A stretch of DNA of 35,360 nucleotides from positions 1 to 35,360 of the forward strand of contig CALBIC010000077.1 of the NCBI GenBank assembly GCA_937892915.1, written 5' to 3'. The notes beneath the pieces are model-generated. The model did no database searches. It was not told the DNA's origin and worked only from the letters and a program-made list of their open reading frames with translations. This stretch comes from UBA5972 sp002430125 (GTDB lineage: Bacteria > Pseudomonadota > Alphaproteobacteria > Rhodobacterales > Rhodobacteraceae). Below are positions 1 to 8,531 of the stretch, piece by piece. The stretch's first letter is position 1; each line of letters begins with the position of its first letter. Made by a program: the position numbers and the translations under genes.

Positions 1-2
1 CC

Positions 3-80
3 AACTTCACAAAACCCGAGCAACAAATTCCTATGCTGCACAACACCCGCAACAAGCGCCCCTATCGCGAAGCGATTTAG
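3..80 (+). CDS. possible 3' end of a truncated gene (unknown)
   Basis: Frame 3 is open from the window edge to a TAG at 78-80 and encodes 25 residues ending in NTRNKRPYREAI. The basic, polar composition looks like the C-terminus of a protein that starts outside the window. Frame 2 is also open here, but its translation looks random. I cannot recognise a family. It lies just before the AT-rich DUF2971 gene, so it could be the tail of a mobile-element or accessory gene. The call rests only on the open frame and its composition. Confidence 0.25.
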   Translation, partial: NFTKPEQQIPMLHNTRNKRPYREAI

Positions 81-227
81 TGCTTGAGCCCAGAGTGTCA
101 TCAGATGCCAAGTCCCAATGTGCCGTTTACGGACACTTGAGCGCAGACGTAAAAGCATTCATTATCCAAAAAATTGCGCAATCGTGCAGCCAGTGGCGCA
201 GCCGTATTTTATTTGAGGTGAAAATGA

Positions 228-884
228 ATGTTAGTCTATAAATTCTATCCGCCAGAATATGCATTACAGTCCTTGTCAAAGCTTCGTTTCAAAGTGTCTC
301 CAATAGATGAATTAAATGACCCGTTTGAGTATCTATCATTAGACATGGGAGATAAAAGCGTGCGAGCTTGGGCGAAGAATTTCAGAAAGTCGGCTTCAAA
401 AAATAATGGAATAATTTCGTTTTCGAAAAGCTGGCGCGAACCCTTAATGTGGGCTCATTATGCAAAGTCTCATACTGGAATAGCCTTAGGTTTCGAAGTT
501 CCAGATGGGTTACTCACTCATATAAATTACATAACGGATAGAATAATTCCTCCTCTAGATGTTGATACTAATGAGGAGAGAATGATCGATCTTGTAGATT
601 TGTTGCTCAAATCGAAACATAAAAATTGGGAATACGAAGAAGAGGTGCATCTCGTAAGGGCGCTCCAAAATTGCGATGAGGTGGATGGACTTTATTTCGC
701 TGAATGGAACCATGTTACTGTGCTAAAGGAGGTGGTTCTTGGAGATCGCTACCTTTCAAAAGACGATACAGGTATTCAAAGTATTCTAGAAGATTCAGGG
801 GTGATGTTTATTACCGCACGGCCAGAATTCAAAGGCTTCAAAATGACTCCGCAAAAATACCAAAAGCTACATAAAAAATTATGA
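228..884 (+). CDS. DUF2971 domain protein
   Basis: The 218-residue protein is about the usual size for the DUF2971 family, whose biochemical function is unknown. Typical family features are visible: the NDPFE motif at residues 30-34, a GIISFSK segment at 61-67, MWAHYAKSHTGIALGF at 74-89 and WEYEEEVHLVR at 134-144. No signal peptide or membrane segment is evident, so it is probably cytoplasmic. The start chosen is ATG 228, with GAGGTG at 215-220 as ribosome binding site; the ATG at 224 is in another frame. The gene is clearly more AT-rich than everything to its right and uses many A/T-ending codons, which suggests recent acquisition. DUF2971 genes are often found among accessory or defence genes, but no partner gene is visible here. 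Confidence 0.85.
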   Translation: MLVYKFYPPEYALQSLSKLRFKVSPIDELNDPFEYLSLDMGDKSVRAWAKNFRKSASKNNGIISFSKSWREPLMWAHYAKSHTGIALGFEVPDGLLTHINYITDRIIPPLDVDTNEERMIDLVDLLLKSKHKNWEYEEEVHLVRALQNCDEVDGLYFAEWNHVTVLKEVVLGDRYLSKDDTGIQSILEDSGVMFITARPEFKGFKMTPQKYQKLHKKL

Positions 885-974
885 GCTGTGCAGCCCCCAA
901 AACTTACTCTGAACAGACATTCATTGCATGCCCTGCCCTCGACCGCTAAGTCCGCATATCCGCATAGAAGACAT

Positions 975-1550
975 TCACCCCTCAGCCCCAGCAATCACCG
1001 CCCGCAAAAATGCCAACGCCTCGTCGCTATGCCAATCTGCATCGCCCCGCATCCGGGCAATTTCCTGCCCTTCAGGGTTCAGCAGGATCGTGATCGGCAA
1101 ACCGAACACCCCGATCTGGCTGGTCAGCTTTTGTTTCGGGTCAAGCCATGTTTCCAGCACCGTGATCCCGGCCTCGTCAAAGAACTTGGTGATCGCCGGC
1201 GGCGGATTGCGCCCGACCGCGATCAGCTGCACGGCGAAATTATCGCCGCCCAGTTCCTGCTGCAACGCCTCCAGCCCCGGCATTTCCTTGCGACAGGGCG
1301 CGCACCACGTGGCCCAGAAATTCACCAGCACATATTTTCCCTTCAGCTCGGCCAAAACATGCGTCTTACCGGCCAGATCAGTTATTTCGACCACCGGCAA
1401 TTCCTTGGGGGCCGCTGCAATCGCCAGCTTTTTCATCTCCCCCATACGCAGCGCCTTCATTGCGTCGATATCCACGCCGGCCCCAAAGGCAGGGTTTGCA
1501 CCAAACGCGATGGCGGTATAAAGCACGGCTAACAATAAGGCTCGTCTCAT
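975..1550 (-). CDS. TlpA-family thiol:disulfide oxidoreductase (periplasmic thioredoxin)
   Basis: This 191-residue protein has an N-terminal signal peptide (about residues 1-23, hydrophobic core ALLLAVLYTAIAFGA) followed by a thioredoxin-like domain. The active-site motif FWATWCAPC places the CxxC at residues 83-86, and the conserved cis-proline is in FGLPITIL at about 152. TlpA/ResA proteins reduce disulfides in the periplasm, commonly for cytochrome c maturation or copper delivery; which job this one does is not visible. The frame stays open upstream to 1679, but that part overlaps argH. The ATG at 1550 has a good ribosome binding site (AGGAG on the minus strand, 1558-1562) and begins the signal peptide. 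It diverges from argH with 28 bases between the starts, so the two promoters must overlap. Confidence 0.9.
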   Translation of the reverse strand: MRRALLLAVLYTAIAFGANPAFGAGVDIDAMKALRMGEMKKLAIAAAPKELPVVEITDLAGKTHVLAELKGKYVLVNFWATWCAPCRKEMPGLEALQQELGGDNFAVQLIAVGRNPPPAITKFFDEAGITVLETWLDPKQKLTSQIGVFGLPITILLNPEGQEIARMRGDADWHSDEALAFLRAVIAGAEG

Positions 1551-1578
1551 CTCGGGTCTCCTGACTGAAAGTATCACA

Positions 1579-2973
1579 ATGGCCGACGACAAGAAATCCA
1601 ACACGATGTGGGGCGGGCGGTTTGCCTCGGGTCCAGATGCGATCATGGAGGCAATCAATGCCTCGATCAGCTTTGACAAGCGAATGGCAAGTCAGGATAT
1701 CGAAGGCTCGCGCGCCCATGCGTCGATGTTGGCCGCCACGGGTATCATTACCGATAGCGATGCCAGCGCGATCCGGAAAGGCCTGCTCACGGTATTGTCA
1801 GAAATCGAGGGCGGAAGTTTCGCGTTTTCCACAGCTCTTGAAGACATCCACATGAACGTGGAAAGCCGTCTGAAAGACCTGATCGGTGAACCTGCCGGGC
1901 GTCTGCACACGGCGCGGTCGCGCAACGATCAGGTGGCGACCGATTTCAAACTTTGGGTGCGCGACCAGATTGATGCGACAATTCAAGGGCTTGAGGCCCT
2001 GATCCGGGTGCTGCTGAAACAAGCCGAGGCGGGGGCGGGAATGGTCATGCCGGGGTTCACCCATCTGCAAGTCGCCCAACCGGTGACGTGGGGACATCAC
2101 ATGATGGCTTATGTTGAAATGTTCGGGCGCGATATGTCGCGGATGCAGGATGCGCGCACGCGGATGAACGAAAGCCCCTTGGGGGCTGCGGCCTTGGCCG
2201 GAACATCCTTCCCGATTGACCGGCATATGACCGCCAAGGAACTGGGATTTGACCGACCGGCAGCCAATTCGCTGGATGCGGTGGCTGACCGCGACTTCGC
2301 GCTGGAATTCCTGTCGGGCGCTGCAATCTGTGCCATGCACCTGTCACGCTTTGCCGAAGAACTGGTGATCTGGTCTTCAGCCCAATTCCGCTTCGTGCAA
2401 TTGTCCGACCGGTTCACCACCGGTTCCAGCATCATGCCGCAGAAAAAGAACCCGGATGCTGCCGAACTGATCCGCGCCAAGATCGGGCGCATATTGGGTG
2501 CGATGGTTGGTCTGTTCACGGTGATGAAGGGGCTGCCGCTGACCTATTCCAAGGACATGCAGGAAGATAAGGAACAGGTGTTTGACGCCGCTGACAGCCT
2601 GATGCTGGCGCTGGCCGCGATGACCGGTATGGTCGGCGATATGAAGCCCAACGCCGAAGTTCTTGAAAAATCCGCCGCCACCGGCTTTTCCACCGCCACC
2701 GATCTTGCCGATTGGCTGGTACGAACCCTGAACATGCCGTTTCGCGACGCCCATCACGTGACCGGCACCCTGGTAAAACTGGCCGAGGATCAGGGCTGCG
2801 ATCTGCCCGATCTGACACTGGTCCAGATGCAGGGCGTGCATGCTGCCATCACCGACGACGTGTTTCAGGTGCTTGGGGTGCATAACTCGGTCAACAGTCG
2901 CACCAGTTATGGCGGCACCGCACCCGATCAGGTGCGCGCCCAAATCGCCCGTTGGAACGAGGTGCTGAAATGA
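1579..2973 (+). CDS. argH: argininosuccinate lyase
   Basis: The 464-residue protein has the normal length for argininosuccinate lyase, the fumarase/aspartase-superfamily enzyme that splits argininosuccinate into arginine and fumarate in the last step of arginine synthesis. Clear features are MWGGRF near the N-terminus, HTARSRNDQVATDF, and the superfamily signature GSSIMPQKKNPD at about residues 282-293, which carries the catalytic serine. It starts at ATG 1579, 28 bases from the divergent tlpA-like start. It begins a same-strand run: its TGA overlaps the start of a small lipoprotein gene (ATGA), and lysA follows. No argG or other arginine gene is in the window. Confidence 0.97.
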   Translation: MADDKKSNTMWGGRFASGPDAIMEAINASISFDKRMASQDIEGSRAHASMLAATGIITDSDASAIRKGLLTVLSEIEGGSFAFSTALEDIHMNVESRLKDLIGEPAGRLHTARSRNDQVATDFKLWVRDQIDATIQGLEALIRVLLKQAEAGAGMVMPGFTHLQVAQPVTWGHHMMAYVEMFGRDMSRMQDARTRMNESPLGAAALAGTSFPIDRHMTAKELGFDRPAANSLDAVADRDFALEFLSGAAICAMHLSRFAEELVIWSSAQFRFVQLSDRFTTGSSIMPQKKNPDAAELIRAKIGRILGAMVGLFTVMKGLPLTYSKDMQEDKEQVFDAADSLMLALAAMTGMVGDMKPNAEVLEKSAATGFSTATDLADWLVRTLNMPFRDAHHVTGTLVKLAEDQGCDLPDLTLVQMQGVHAAITDDVFQVLGVHNSVNSRTSYGGTAPDQVRAQIARWNEVLK

Positions 2974-3086
2974 TACGTCGGTATGCTTGCTTTCTGGCCG
3001 TTTTATTGGCCTTGTCGGCCTGCGGCATAGACGGTGAACCGTTGACGCCGCCCGCAAAATCCTCGCATTCCTTTAGCTGGTTCTAG
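2970..3086 (+). CDS. LptM/LppL-like small lipoprotein
   Basis: This 38-residue gene starts at ATG 2970, overlapping the argH stop by four bases, and ends at TAG 3084-3086. The product has a basic N-terminus (MIRRY), a hydrophobic stretch (FLAVLLAL) and a lipobox, LSAC, placing the lipidated cysteine at residue 18. After the cysteine comes CGIDGEPLTPP, fitting the CGxxGxPxxPP pattern of LptM (formerly YifL) of Enterobacteria and the LppL lipopeptide next to lysA in Pseudomonas. LptM assists maturation of the LptDE lipopolysaccharide translocon; that role is inferred here only from the pattern and the lysA neighbourhood. The tail is short, serine-rich and ends in WF. The gene is probably translated by coupling to argH and is easily missed by gene finders. 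Confidence 0.8.
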   Translation: MIRRYACFLAVLLALSACGIDGEPLTPPAKSSHSFSWF

Positions 3087-3094
3087 GGGGCTCA

Positions 3095-3412
3095 ATGTCG
3101 GGATTACGCGCATCCTATCTGCTGTTGGCGGTCATTGGCACCATCGCCCCGATGCTGTTTTACGTGCCGTGGATGCAAGCCAACAATGCCGGTATTTTCA
3201 ACCTGTTGGCGGCGTGGAAGGCCAACGGGGCGACGCTGGGCCTTTACTATGATCTGGTGATTTCCGCCCTTGCGCTGAACCTGTGGATCGTTGCAGAAAC
3301 CTATATCCGCAAGGATTACTGGGTGCTGATCTGCGTGCCCGCCATCTATCTGATCGGGGTCAGTTGCGCGCTGCCTTTGTTTCTGTTTCTGCGCACGCGC
3401 CCGGTGACCTGA
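3095..3412 (+). CDS. DUF2834 family small membrane protein
   Basis: This 105-residue protein has three hydrophobic segments: about residues 7-26 (LLLAVIGTIAPMLFYVPW), 50-68 and 76-98. The layout and length match the DUF2834 family of integral membrane proteins of unknown function. The start is ATG 3095, preceded by a G-rich site (AGGGGG at 3085-3090). It sits 8 bases after the lipoprotein gene, and its TGA is 2 bases before the lysA start, so it belongs to the argH-lysA transcription unit. No catalytic motif is visible. Confidence 0.8.
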   Translation: MSGLRASYLLLAVIGTIAPMLFYVPWMQANNAGIFNLLAAWKANGATLGLYYDLVISALALNLWIVAETYIRKDYWVLICVPAIYLIGVSCALPLFLFLRTRPVT

Positions 3413-3414
3413 GC

Positions 3415-4692
3415 ATGGATCATTTCCTTTACAAAGGCGGTATTCTGCACGCCGAAGACGTCCCACTGCCAGAAATCGCTGCCGCTGTCGGCACGCCGTT
3501 TTACGTCTATTCCACGGCCACTTTCACCCGGCATTACCAATTATTCGCCGAGGCGCTGGCGGGCATGGACCACCTTGTCTGTTACGCGATGAAGGCCAAC
3601 GGAAATCTGGCGATCCTGAAACTGATGGGCGACCTTGGAGCCGGCATCGACGTGGTGTCAGGCGGTGAATATGCCAAAGCCCGCGCCGCCGGTATTCCTG
3701 GCGAACGGATCGTGTTTTCAGGCATCGGCAAAACCGCCGACGAAATGCGGATGGCGCTAAGCGGCGGCATCCGGCAGTTCAATGTCGAAAGCGAACCCGA
3801 ATTACTGGCGCTGTCAGCCGTGGCCACCAGCCTTGGCAAAATCGCGCCGATCACCATTCGCGTCAACCCGGATGTTGACGCCAAAACCCACGCAAAAATC
3901 GCCACCGGCAAGTCGGAAAACAAGTTCGGTATTCCGATCACCAAAGCCCGCGCGGTCTATGCGATGGCCGCGGCCCTGCCGGGGATCGAGGTGATGGGGA
4001 TCGACGTTCATATCGGCTCGCAATTGACCGATCTGACGCCGTTTGAAACCGCCTTTCTGAAGGTCGCCGACCTGACCGTGCAACTGCGCGCAGATGGGCA
4101 CAATATCCGTCGTCTTGATCTGGGTGGCGGTCTGGGCATTCCCTACCAGATCAACAATTCCGCCCCGCCTTTGCCGCTGGATTACGGCGAAGTCATTCGG
4201 CGCACCGTCGGGGGACTGGGATGCGAGATCGAGATTGAACCGGGTCGTCTGATTGCCGGCAATGCCGGTCTGTTGGTCAGCTCTGCGATCTATGTAAAGG
4301 AAGGCGAAGGCCGGAATTTCCTGATACTTGATGCCGCAATGAACGACCTGATCCGCCCGGCCATGTATGACAGCCACCACGACATCGTCCCGGTGAATGA
4401 GCCCGCCGTGGGTGTGGAGCCGACATTGATTGATATCGTCGGCCCGGTCTGTGAAACCGGTGACACCTTCGCCAAGCAACGCGCCATGCCGCCGGTTGCA
4501 GCTGGCGAGCTTGTCGCCTTCCGGTCAGCCGGGGCTTACGGGGCGGTTATGGCCTCGGAATACAACGTCCGCCCGCTTATTCCCGAAGTTTTGGTAAATG
4601 GGGATCAATTTGCTGTCATTCGGCCAAGGCCAAGCTTTGACGAAATGATAAACCGCGATAGACTGCCTCCGTGGCAGTTGGATCGTGACTAG
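3415..4692 (+). CDS. lysA: diaminopimelate decarboxylase
   Basis: The 425-residue PLP enzyme of the alanine-racemase/ornithine-decarboxylase fold converts meso-diaminopimelate to L-lysine. The PLP lysine is in CYAMKANGN (about K60). Further family motifs are VHIGSQLTD, the glycine loop LDLGGGLGIPY, EPGRLIAGNAG, the CETGD substrate loop and GAYGAVMASEYN near the C-terminus. The frame is open back to 3283 inside the DUF2834 gene, but ATG 3415 gives the standard N-terminus (MDHFLYKGGILHAEDV) and lies just after the upstream stop. The neighbouring small lipoprotein is typical of lysA loci in Proteobacteria. Confidence 0.97.
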   Translation: MDHFLYKGGILHAEDVPLPEIAAAVGTPFYVYSTATFTRHYQLFAEALAGMDHLVCYAMKANGNLAILKLMGDLGAGIDVVSGGEYAKARAAGIPGERIVFSGIGKTADEMRMALSGGIRQFNVESEPELLALSAVATSLGKIAPITIRVNPDVDAKTHAKIATGKSENKFGIPITKARAVYAMAAALPGIEVMGIDVHIGSQLTDLTPFETAFLKVADLTVQLRADGHNIRRLDLGGGLGIPYQINNSAPPLPLDYGEVIRRTVGGLGCEIEIEPGRLIAGNAGLLVSSAIYVKEGEGRNFLILDAAMNDLIRPAMYDSHHDIVPVNEPAVGVEPTLIDIVGPVCETGDTFAKQRAMPPVAAGELVAFRSAGAYGAVMASEYNVRPLIPEVLVNGDQFAVIRPRPSFDEMINRDRLPPWQLDRD

Positions 4693-4728
4693 GATGCGCT
4701 TGCCGCTGACCCGGAAATTGAGTGGTTG

Positions 4729-7347
4729 ATGGCCAGAGAAAAACGTCAGATCGAGATTTCAGCAACGCAGGGAATGCGCAAATCCCGCGCCATGAAATTC
4801 CTGCGCCGTCCGCTGTTTCTGACCCGCCTTGGCATGTTCGCCGAACGCATCACCCGCGCCTTTTGGCCGCTATGGTCAATCGGATTTGTCCTGTGGTCTG
4901 TTCTGGCCTTCCGGCTGGTTGAAACTGTCCCTCCTTGGGCCGCACAAGCCGGTTTTTCGGTGACGGCTTTGGCCGCTTTGTGGTTCGCCGCGCAAGGCCT
5001 CAGAAAATTCCGCTGGCCGGGTCAGGACCATGCCGCCCTGCGCCTTGATGCAACCCTGCCGGGCCGGCCTTTGACTGCCATGTGGGATCAGCAGGTTTTG
5101 GGCTTGGGCGACGCCGCCTCGACCGCCATGTGGCGCGCGCATGTCGCCCGGATGACTGAACAGGCGGCAAGTGCGCGCGCAGTTGCGCCCGATCTGAAAA
5201 TCTCGGGGCTTGATCCGTTTGGCCTGCGTTATGTCGCCGCCACCGCCTTTGTGATGGCGCTGATTTTCGGCAATCCCGACCCCGATGCTGACCTTGGAAA
5301 TCTGCTGGGCACCGCACCAGCGCAGGCTATGGCCCAAGGTCCGATTTATGAAGGCTGGATCGAGCCACCGCGTTATACCGGGCTGCCAGCGATTTATCTC
5401 AACGAAGTCAAAGGCGATGATCCGCTGCCGGTACCGCAAGGCAGCAAAGTCACCCTCAGGCTTTATGGCGAAACCGGCGATCTGGGGGTGCGCGAAAACC
5501 TGTCAGGTTTGGCGCCTGTCACAGACGGCGCCCCCGTCAGCCAACTGGATTTCGTCGTGACCCAAAGTGGCGATCTGACGGTGACCAGCAAAAAGGGTAA
5601 CGATATCGGCTGGCGCATCGTAATGACCCCGGACACCCCCCCGGTGATCACCGCCACAGGCCTCGCCGAACGCAGCCCGAGTGGCGAAACCAAACTGCCC
5701 TTCAGCGCGTCAGATGACTATGGCGTCACCCACGGCACCGCCCGCATTACGCTGGATATGGCCACGGTTGATCGTCGCTATGGGTTGGTGCTGGAACCGG
5801 AACCGGTCGCACCAGTGACCCTTGATTTGCCGCTGCCTTATAATGGCAGTACGGACACCTTTAAGGAAACGCTGGTCGAAGACTTATCAAAGCATCCATG
5901 GGCCGGTCTGCCGGTCGCCCTTACCCTTACCGCCAACGACGCGATTGACCAAACCGGCACCAATACGCCTGAAATCTTTGCCCTGCCGGGACGCCGGTTT
6001 TTTGACCCGATGGCTGCCGCCCTTGTCGAACAACGCCGCGATCTTTTGTGGAACCGCGACAACGCGCAGCGTATCGCATTGGTGCTGCGGGCGCTGACCT
6101 ATTTACCGGAAGATATCTTTGACAGCCAAAAGGCCTATCTGACCACGCGATCTGTGATACGGCGGCTCGAGATTAACGCCAAAACCCCGCTAACCGACAA
6201 GATGCGCGATGAATTGGCCGAAGCCCTTTGGAAAGCCGCGCTGCAACTTGAAGACGGTGATCTGGCCGATGCCGAGGCGCGCTTGAAACGCGCTCAGGAA
6301 CGTCTTTCGGAAGCCATCAAAAACGGTGCGACCGAAGAAGAAATCGCCAAACTGGCCGAAGACATGCGCCGCGCCATGCGGGACTATATGGAAAAACTGG
6401 CGCGCGAGGCCGAACAGAACCCCGACCAGCAACAATCACAAGACGGCGAACAGCAGGAAATCACCCAAGAGCAGTTGCAGGAAATGCTGGACCGCATTCA
6501 GGACCTGATGCGCGAAGGTCGCACCGAGGAAGCGCAGGCGTTGCTGGAACAACTCAGCGAAATGATGCGCAACATGCAAATGGCACAGCGCCAGCAGGGC
6601 GAAGGGCAGGGACAAGGCCAACAGGCGATGCGTGATCTGCAAGAAACCCTGCGCCAGCAACAGGGCCTGTCGGACGAGGCTTTCAAGCGTTTGCAGGAAC
6701 AGTTCAACAGCCAACGGCAACAGGGCCAGAACGGCCAGCAAGGTCAGCAACAGCCGGGGCAACAGGGTCAGCAAGGCAACCAAGGCGAGCAGGGCCAACC
6801 CGGTGGTGAAGGCAACCAGAACGGCAACGATCAGCCCCGCGCCCTAAGTGACCGTGAATTGGCCGAGCGCCAGGAAGCCCTGCGCGACATGCTGGAAAGC
6901 CAGCGCAATGGACTGCCGGATGCGGGCAATCCCGAAGGCCGTGCCGCGCGTGATGCGCTGGAACGGGCCGAAAGAAGCATGGGCGATGCAGGGCGCTCGC
7001 TTGATAAGGGCGACATATCGCAAGCGTTGAATGAACAGTCCGACGCATTGGATGCACTGCGCGAAGGCATCGAAAGCCTTGGTCAGGAAATGGCCCGCAA
7101 TCAAAGCGACAATATGGGCCGTCAAGGCGATCAGGCCGGGCGGCCTGACCCGAATTCCGAACGCGATCCACTGGGCCGCCAAGCCGGCTCAGTCGGGCGG
7201 CTTGGCTCGGACGAAAACCTGCTGAACGGTAAAGACCCATATTTGCGGTCGCGTGAGTTGCTGGATGAAATCCGCCGACGCACGGGCGAGAAAAGCCGCC
7301 CTAAGATCGAGCTTGAGTATCTGGAGCGCCTGCTTGACCGGTTCTGA
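4729..7347 (+). CDS. TIGR02302 (DUF4175-like) large membrane protein
   Basis: The protein is about 872 residues and belongs to an alphaproteobacterial family of unknown function (TIGR02302). It has two N-terminal membrane segments (about residues 44-64, FWPLWSIGFVLWSVLAFRLV, and 72-90) and a third at about 167-181. Next comes a probably periplasmic beta-rich region, then a long charged helical region (about 497-625) and a Gln/Gly/Asn-rich stretch (about 662-707). A further helical tail ends in LEYLERLLDRF. I chose ATG 4729; TTG 4726 and ATG 4774 (MRKSRAM) are alternatives because no ribosome binding site is strong. It follows lysA by 36 bases. The topology suggests an envelope-spanning structural or regulatory protein, but this is inference. 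Confidence 0.85.
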   Translation: MAREKRQIEISATQGMRKSRAMKFLRRPLFLTRLGMFAERITRAFWPLWSIGFVLWSVLAFRLVETVPPWAAQAGFSVTALAALWFAAQGLRKFRWPGQDHAALRLDATLPGRPLTAMWDQQVLGLGDAASTAMWRAHVARMTEQAASARAVAPDLKISGLDPFGLRYVAATAFVMALIFGNPDPDADLGNLLGTAPAQAMAQGPIYEGWIEPPRYTGLPAIYLNEVKGDDPLPVPQGSKVTLRLYGETGDLGVRENLSGLAPVTDGAPVSQLDFVVTQSGDLTVTSKKGNDIGWRIVMTPDTPPVITATGLAERSPSGETKLPFSASDDYGVTHGTARITLDMATVDRRYGLVLEPEPVAPVTLDLPLPYNGSTDTFKETLVEDLSKHPWAGLPVALTLTANDAIDQTGTNTPEIFALPGRRFFDPMAAALVEQRRDLLWNRDNAQRIALVLRALTYLPEDIFDSQKAYLTTRSVIRRLEINAKTPLTDKMRDELAEALWKAALQLEDGDLADAEARLKRAQERLSEAIKNGATEEEIAKLAEDMRRAMRDYMEKLAREAEQNPDQQQSQDGEQQEITQEQLQEMLDRIQDLMREGRTEEAQALLEQLSEMMRNMQMAQRQQGEGQGQGQQAMRDLQETLRQQQGLSDEAFKRLQEQFNSQRQQGQNGQQGQQQPGQQGQQGNQGEQGQPGGEGNQNGNDQPRALSDRELAERQEALRDMLESQRNGLPDAGNPEGRAARDALERAERSMGDAGRSLDKGDISQALNEQSDALDALREGIESLGQEMARNQSDNMGRQGDQAGRPDPNSERDPLGRQAGSVGRLGSDENLLNGKDPYLRSRELLDEIRRRTGEKSRPKIELEYLERLLDRF

Positions 7348-7418
7348 ACCTCGCCTGAACCAGTTACTGAGCCACTCCCGACAGCCGTCGTCAAACCACC
7401 GCAATAAACAATAAGGAC

Positions 7419-7439
7419 CAGTTTTGTGAAACAAAACTG
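7419..7439. terminator. perfect inverted repeat at a convergent junction
   Basis: CAGTTTTGT-GAA-ACAAAACTG forms a 9-base-pair stem with a 3-base loop between the convergent TIGR02302 and zinc-ribbon genes. There is no T-run after it on either strand, so it may be a factor-dependent terminator or a transcript-end stabiliser rather than a classic intrinsic terminator. Confidence 0.5.
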
Positions 7440-7447
7440 CCGGGCCC

Positions 7448-7470
7448 AACAAAAACCGACCGAAGGGCGG
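7448..7470 (-). terminator. intrinsic terminator of the zinc-ribbon gene
   Basis: Read on the minus strand, a GC-rich hairpin (CCGCCC-TTC-GGTCGG, one mismatch, UUCG-type loop) is followed at once by TTTTTGTT. It lies 21 bases past the stop of the minus-strand zinc-ribbon gene, where a rho-independent terminator is expected. Confidence 0.65.
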
Positions 7471-7491
7471 AATTTTGGCGGGAGAACCCCG

Positions 7492-8466
7492 TTACAGAAT
7501 CTTGGCCAACAGGCCCTTCACGACCTTCATTAAACCGGAAAACCCATCTGCCAGACCACGGCGCAGGCTGTCGATCAGGTTGACATAGCTGTCAAGGTAG
7601 GGTTGCGCGGCTGGCATGGATGTACCGATTTTTGCGGCCAGAACATACAGGATGACCAACAAAAGAGCCAACACAACTGCCAGATAAAACCCCGCCCGAC
7701 TTTTTACGTTATTGTGATTGCGCGCCCGTGCCTTGGCTGCGGGGGTGCCGTCCTGCCCGCGCGCTTTGTCGTGGCTGGAACGCAATGATGAATTCAGCTC
7801 GTTGATGTCGGGCAAAGTGCGCGCGGCACTTTCCTGTCTGGCTTGGCGCGGTGGGATTGGCAGAACACGCAGGTCCTCCACTTGTTCCAGATCATCATCG
7901 CCGTCTGGGTCGTCGTCTTCGGTTCCCTTATACCCGGCTGCATGGCTATCGTCATCAGTTGCCGCATCGGGTGTGAAATGGATGCGCCTTTTAGTCGCCG
8001 TATCGGCCGCTTTTTGACTGCTTTCGGCAGCCCGTGTCGTGGCGGTTTCCGACGATTCAGCGCCGGTAATTTCAGCGTCGCGTGCCGACGCCTCGCGCAA
8101 AGCTTCGCTGCGCAGGATATCCAGAACCGAGGGGTCGGTTTTTGTCTGGGCGAAGGCCGGTTGGGGCGACATGGCTTCAGCCGCATCTGGATCATCCAGA
8201 TCGTCGTCGACCCTATCGAAAATTGCATCCGGCCGGTGATCCGCCTCGTCGGTCAGGTCGGAGTCAGCACCGGCCTCAAAGCCCGGCGTCACATCTTCAG
8301 GCGCGTCCGTGTCATCTTCGGTCGCTACCTGACTAAAAGACGCCGCTGGGTGTTCCTGAAACCAGGTGTCACCACAATTTGCGCATTGCACATCGCGCCC
8401 GCTTTCAGGGATCGCGTCTTCGGCGACTTCATATTGCGCGGCGCAGTTCGGGCAGATCAGACGCAT
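7492..8466 (-). CDS. MJ0042-type zinc-ribbon membrane protein
   Basis: The 324-residue protein starts with a zinc ribbon of the MJ0042 type: CPNC at 5-8 and CANC at 28-31, with the typical Q(Y)EV spacing and GDTWF after it. A long acidic, low-complexity middle follows (D/E/A/T-rich, about 45-200). A single membrane segment (YLAVVLALLLVILYVLA, about 267-285) precedes a short C-terminal tail with amphipathic character (LIDSLRRGLADGFSGLMKVV). It diverges from ftsE, sharing a 165-base promoter region. Zinc-ribbon proteins of this type are commonly annotated as hypothetical. Pairing with ftsEX suggests an envelope-related role, but nothing in the sequence proves it. Confidence 0.85.
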   Translation of the reverse strand: MRLICPNCAAQYEVAEDAIPESGRDVQCANCGDTWFQEHPAASFSQVATEDDTDAPEDVTPGFEAGADSDLTDEADHRPDAIFDRVDDDLDDPDAAEAMSPQPAFAQTKTDPSVLDILRSEALREASARDAEITGAESSETATTRAAESSQKAADTATKRRIHFTPDAATDDDSHAAGYKGTEDDDPDGDDDLEQVEDLRVLPIPPRQARQESAARTLPDINELNSSLRSSHDKARGQDGTPAAKARARNHNNVKSRAGFYLAVVLALLLVILYVLAAKIGTSMPAAQPYLDSYVNLIDSLRRGLADGFSGLMKVVKGLLAKIL

Positions 8467-8516
8467 CCGGACCTCGATGACTTTTATCGGCCAATTTCAA
8501 AGACGAATCAGCCTTG

Positions 8517-8531
8517 CAAGTTACTTGTAAC
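8517..8531. promoter_or_regulatory. overlapping inverted repeats upstream of ftsE
   Basis: CAAGT-T-ACTTG (8517-8527) and GTTAC-TT-GTAAC (8520-8531) overlap in the 165-base divergent region between the zinc-ribbon gene and ftsE. They could be a regulator binding site acting on either promoter. No regulator is identified. Confidence 0.35.

Noticed and set aside
156..925. CATTCATT at 156-163 and 918-925 as target-site duplications of the DUF2971 island
   Set aside because: Its order relative to the GTGCAGCC pair is reversed on the two sides, so the two pairs cannot both mark one insertion; probably chance.
6570..6850. Short repeated CAGGGCCAGCAAGG-like units that could look like a CRISPR or tandem array
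   Set aside because: They are in-frame Gln/Gly codons inside the TIGR02302 gene, with irregular spacing and no spacers.
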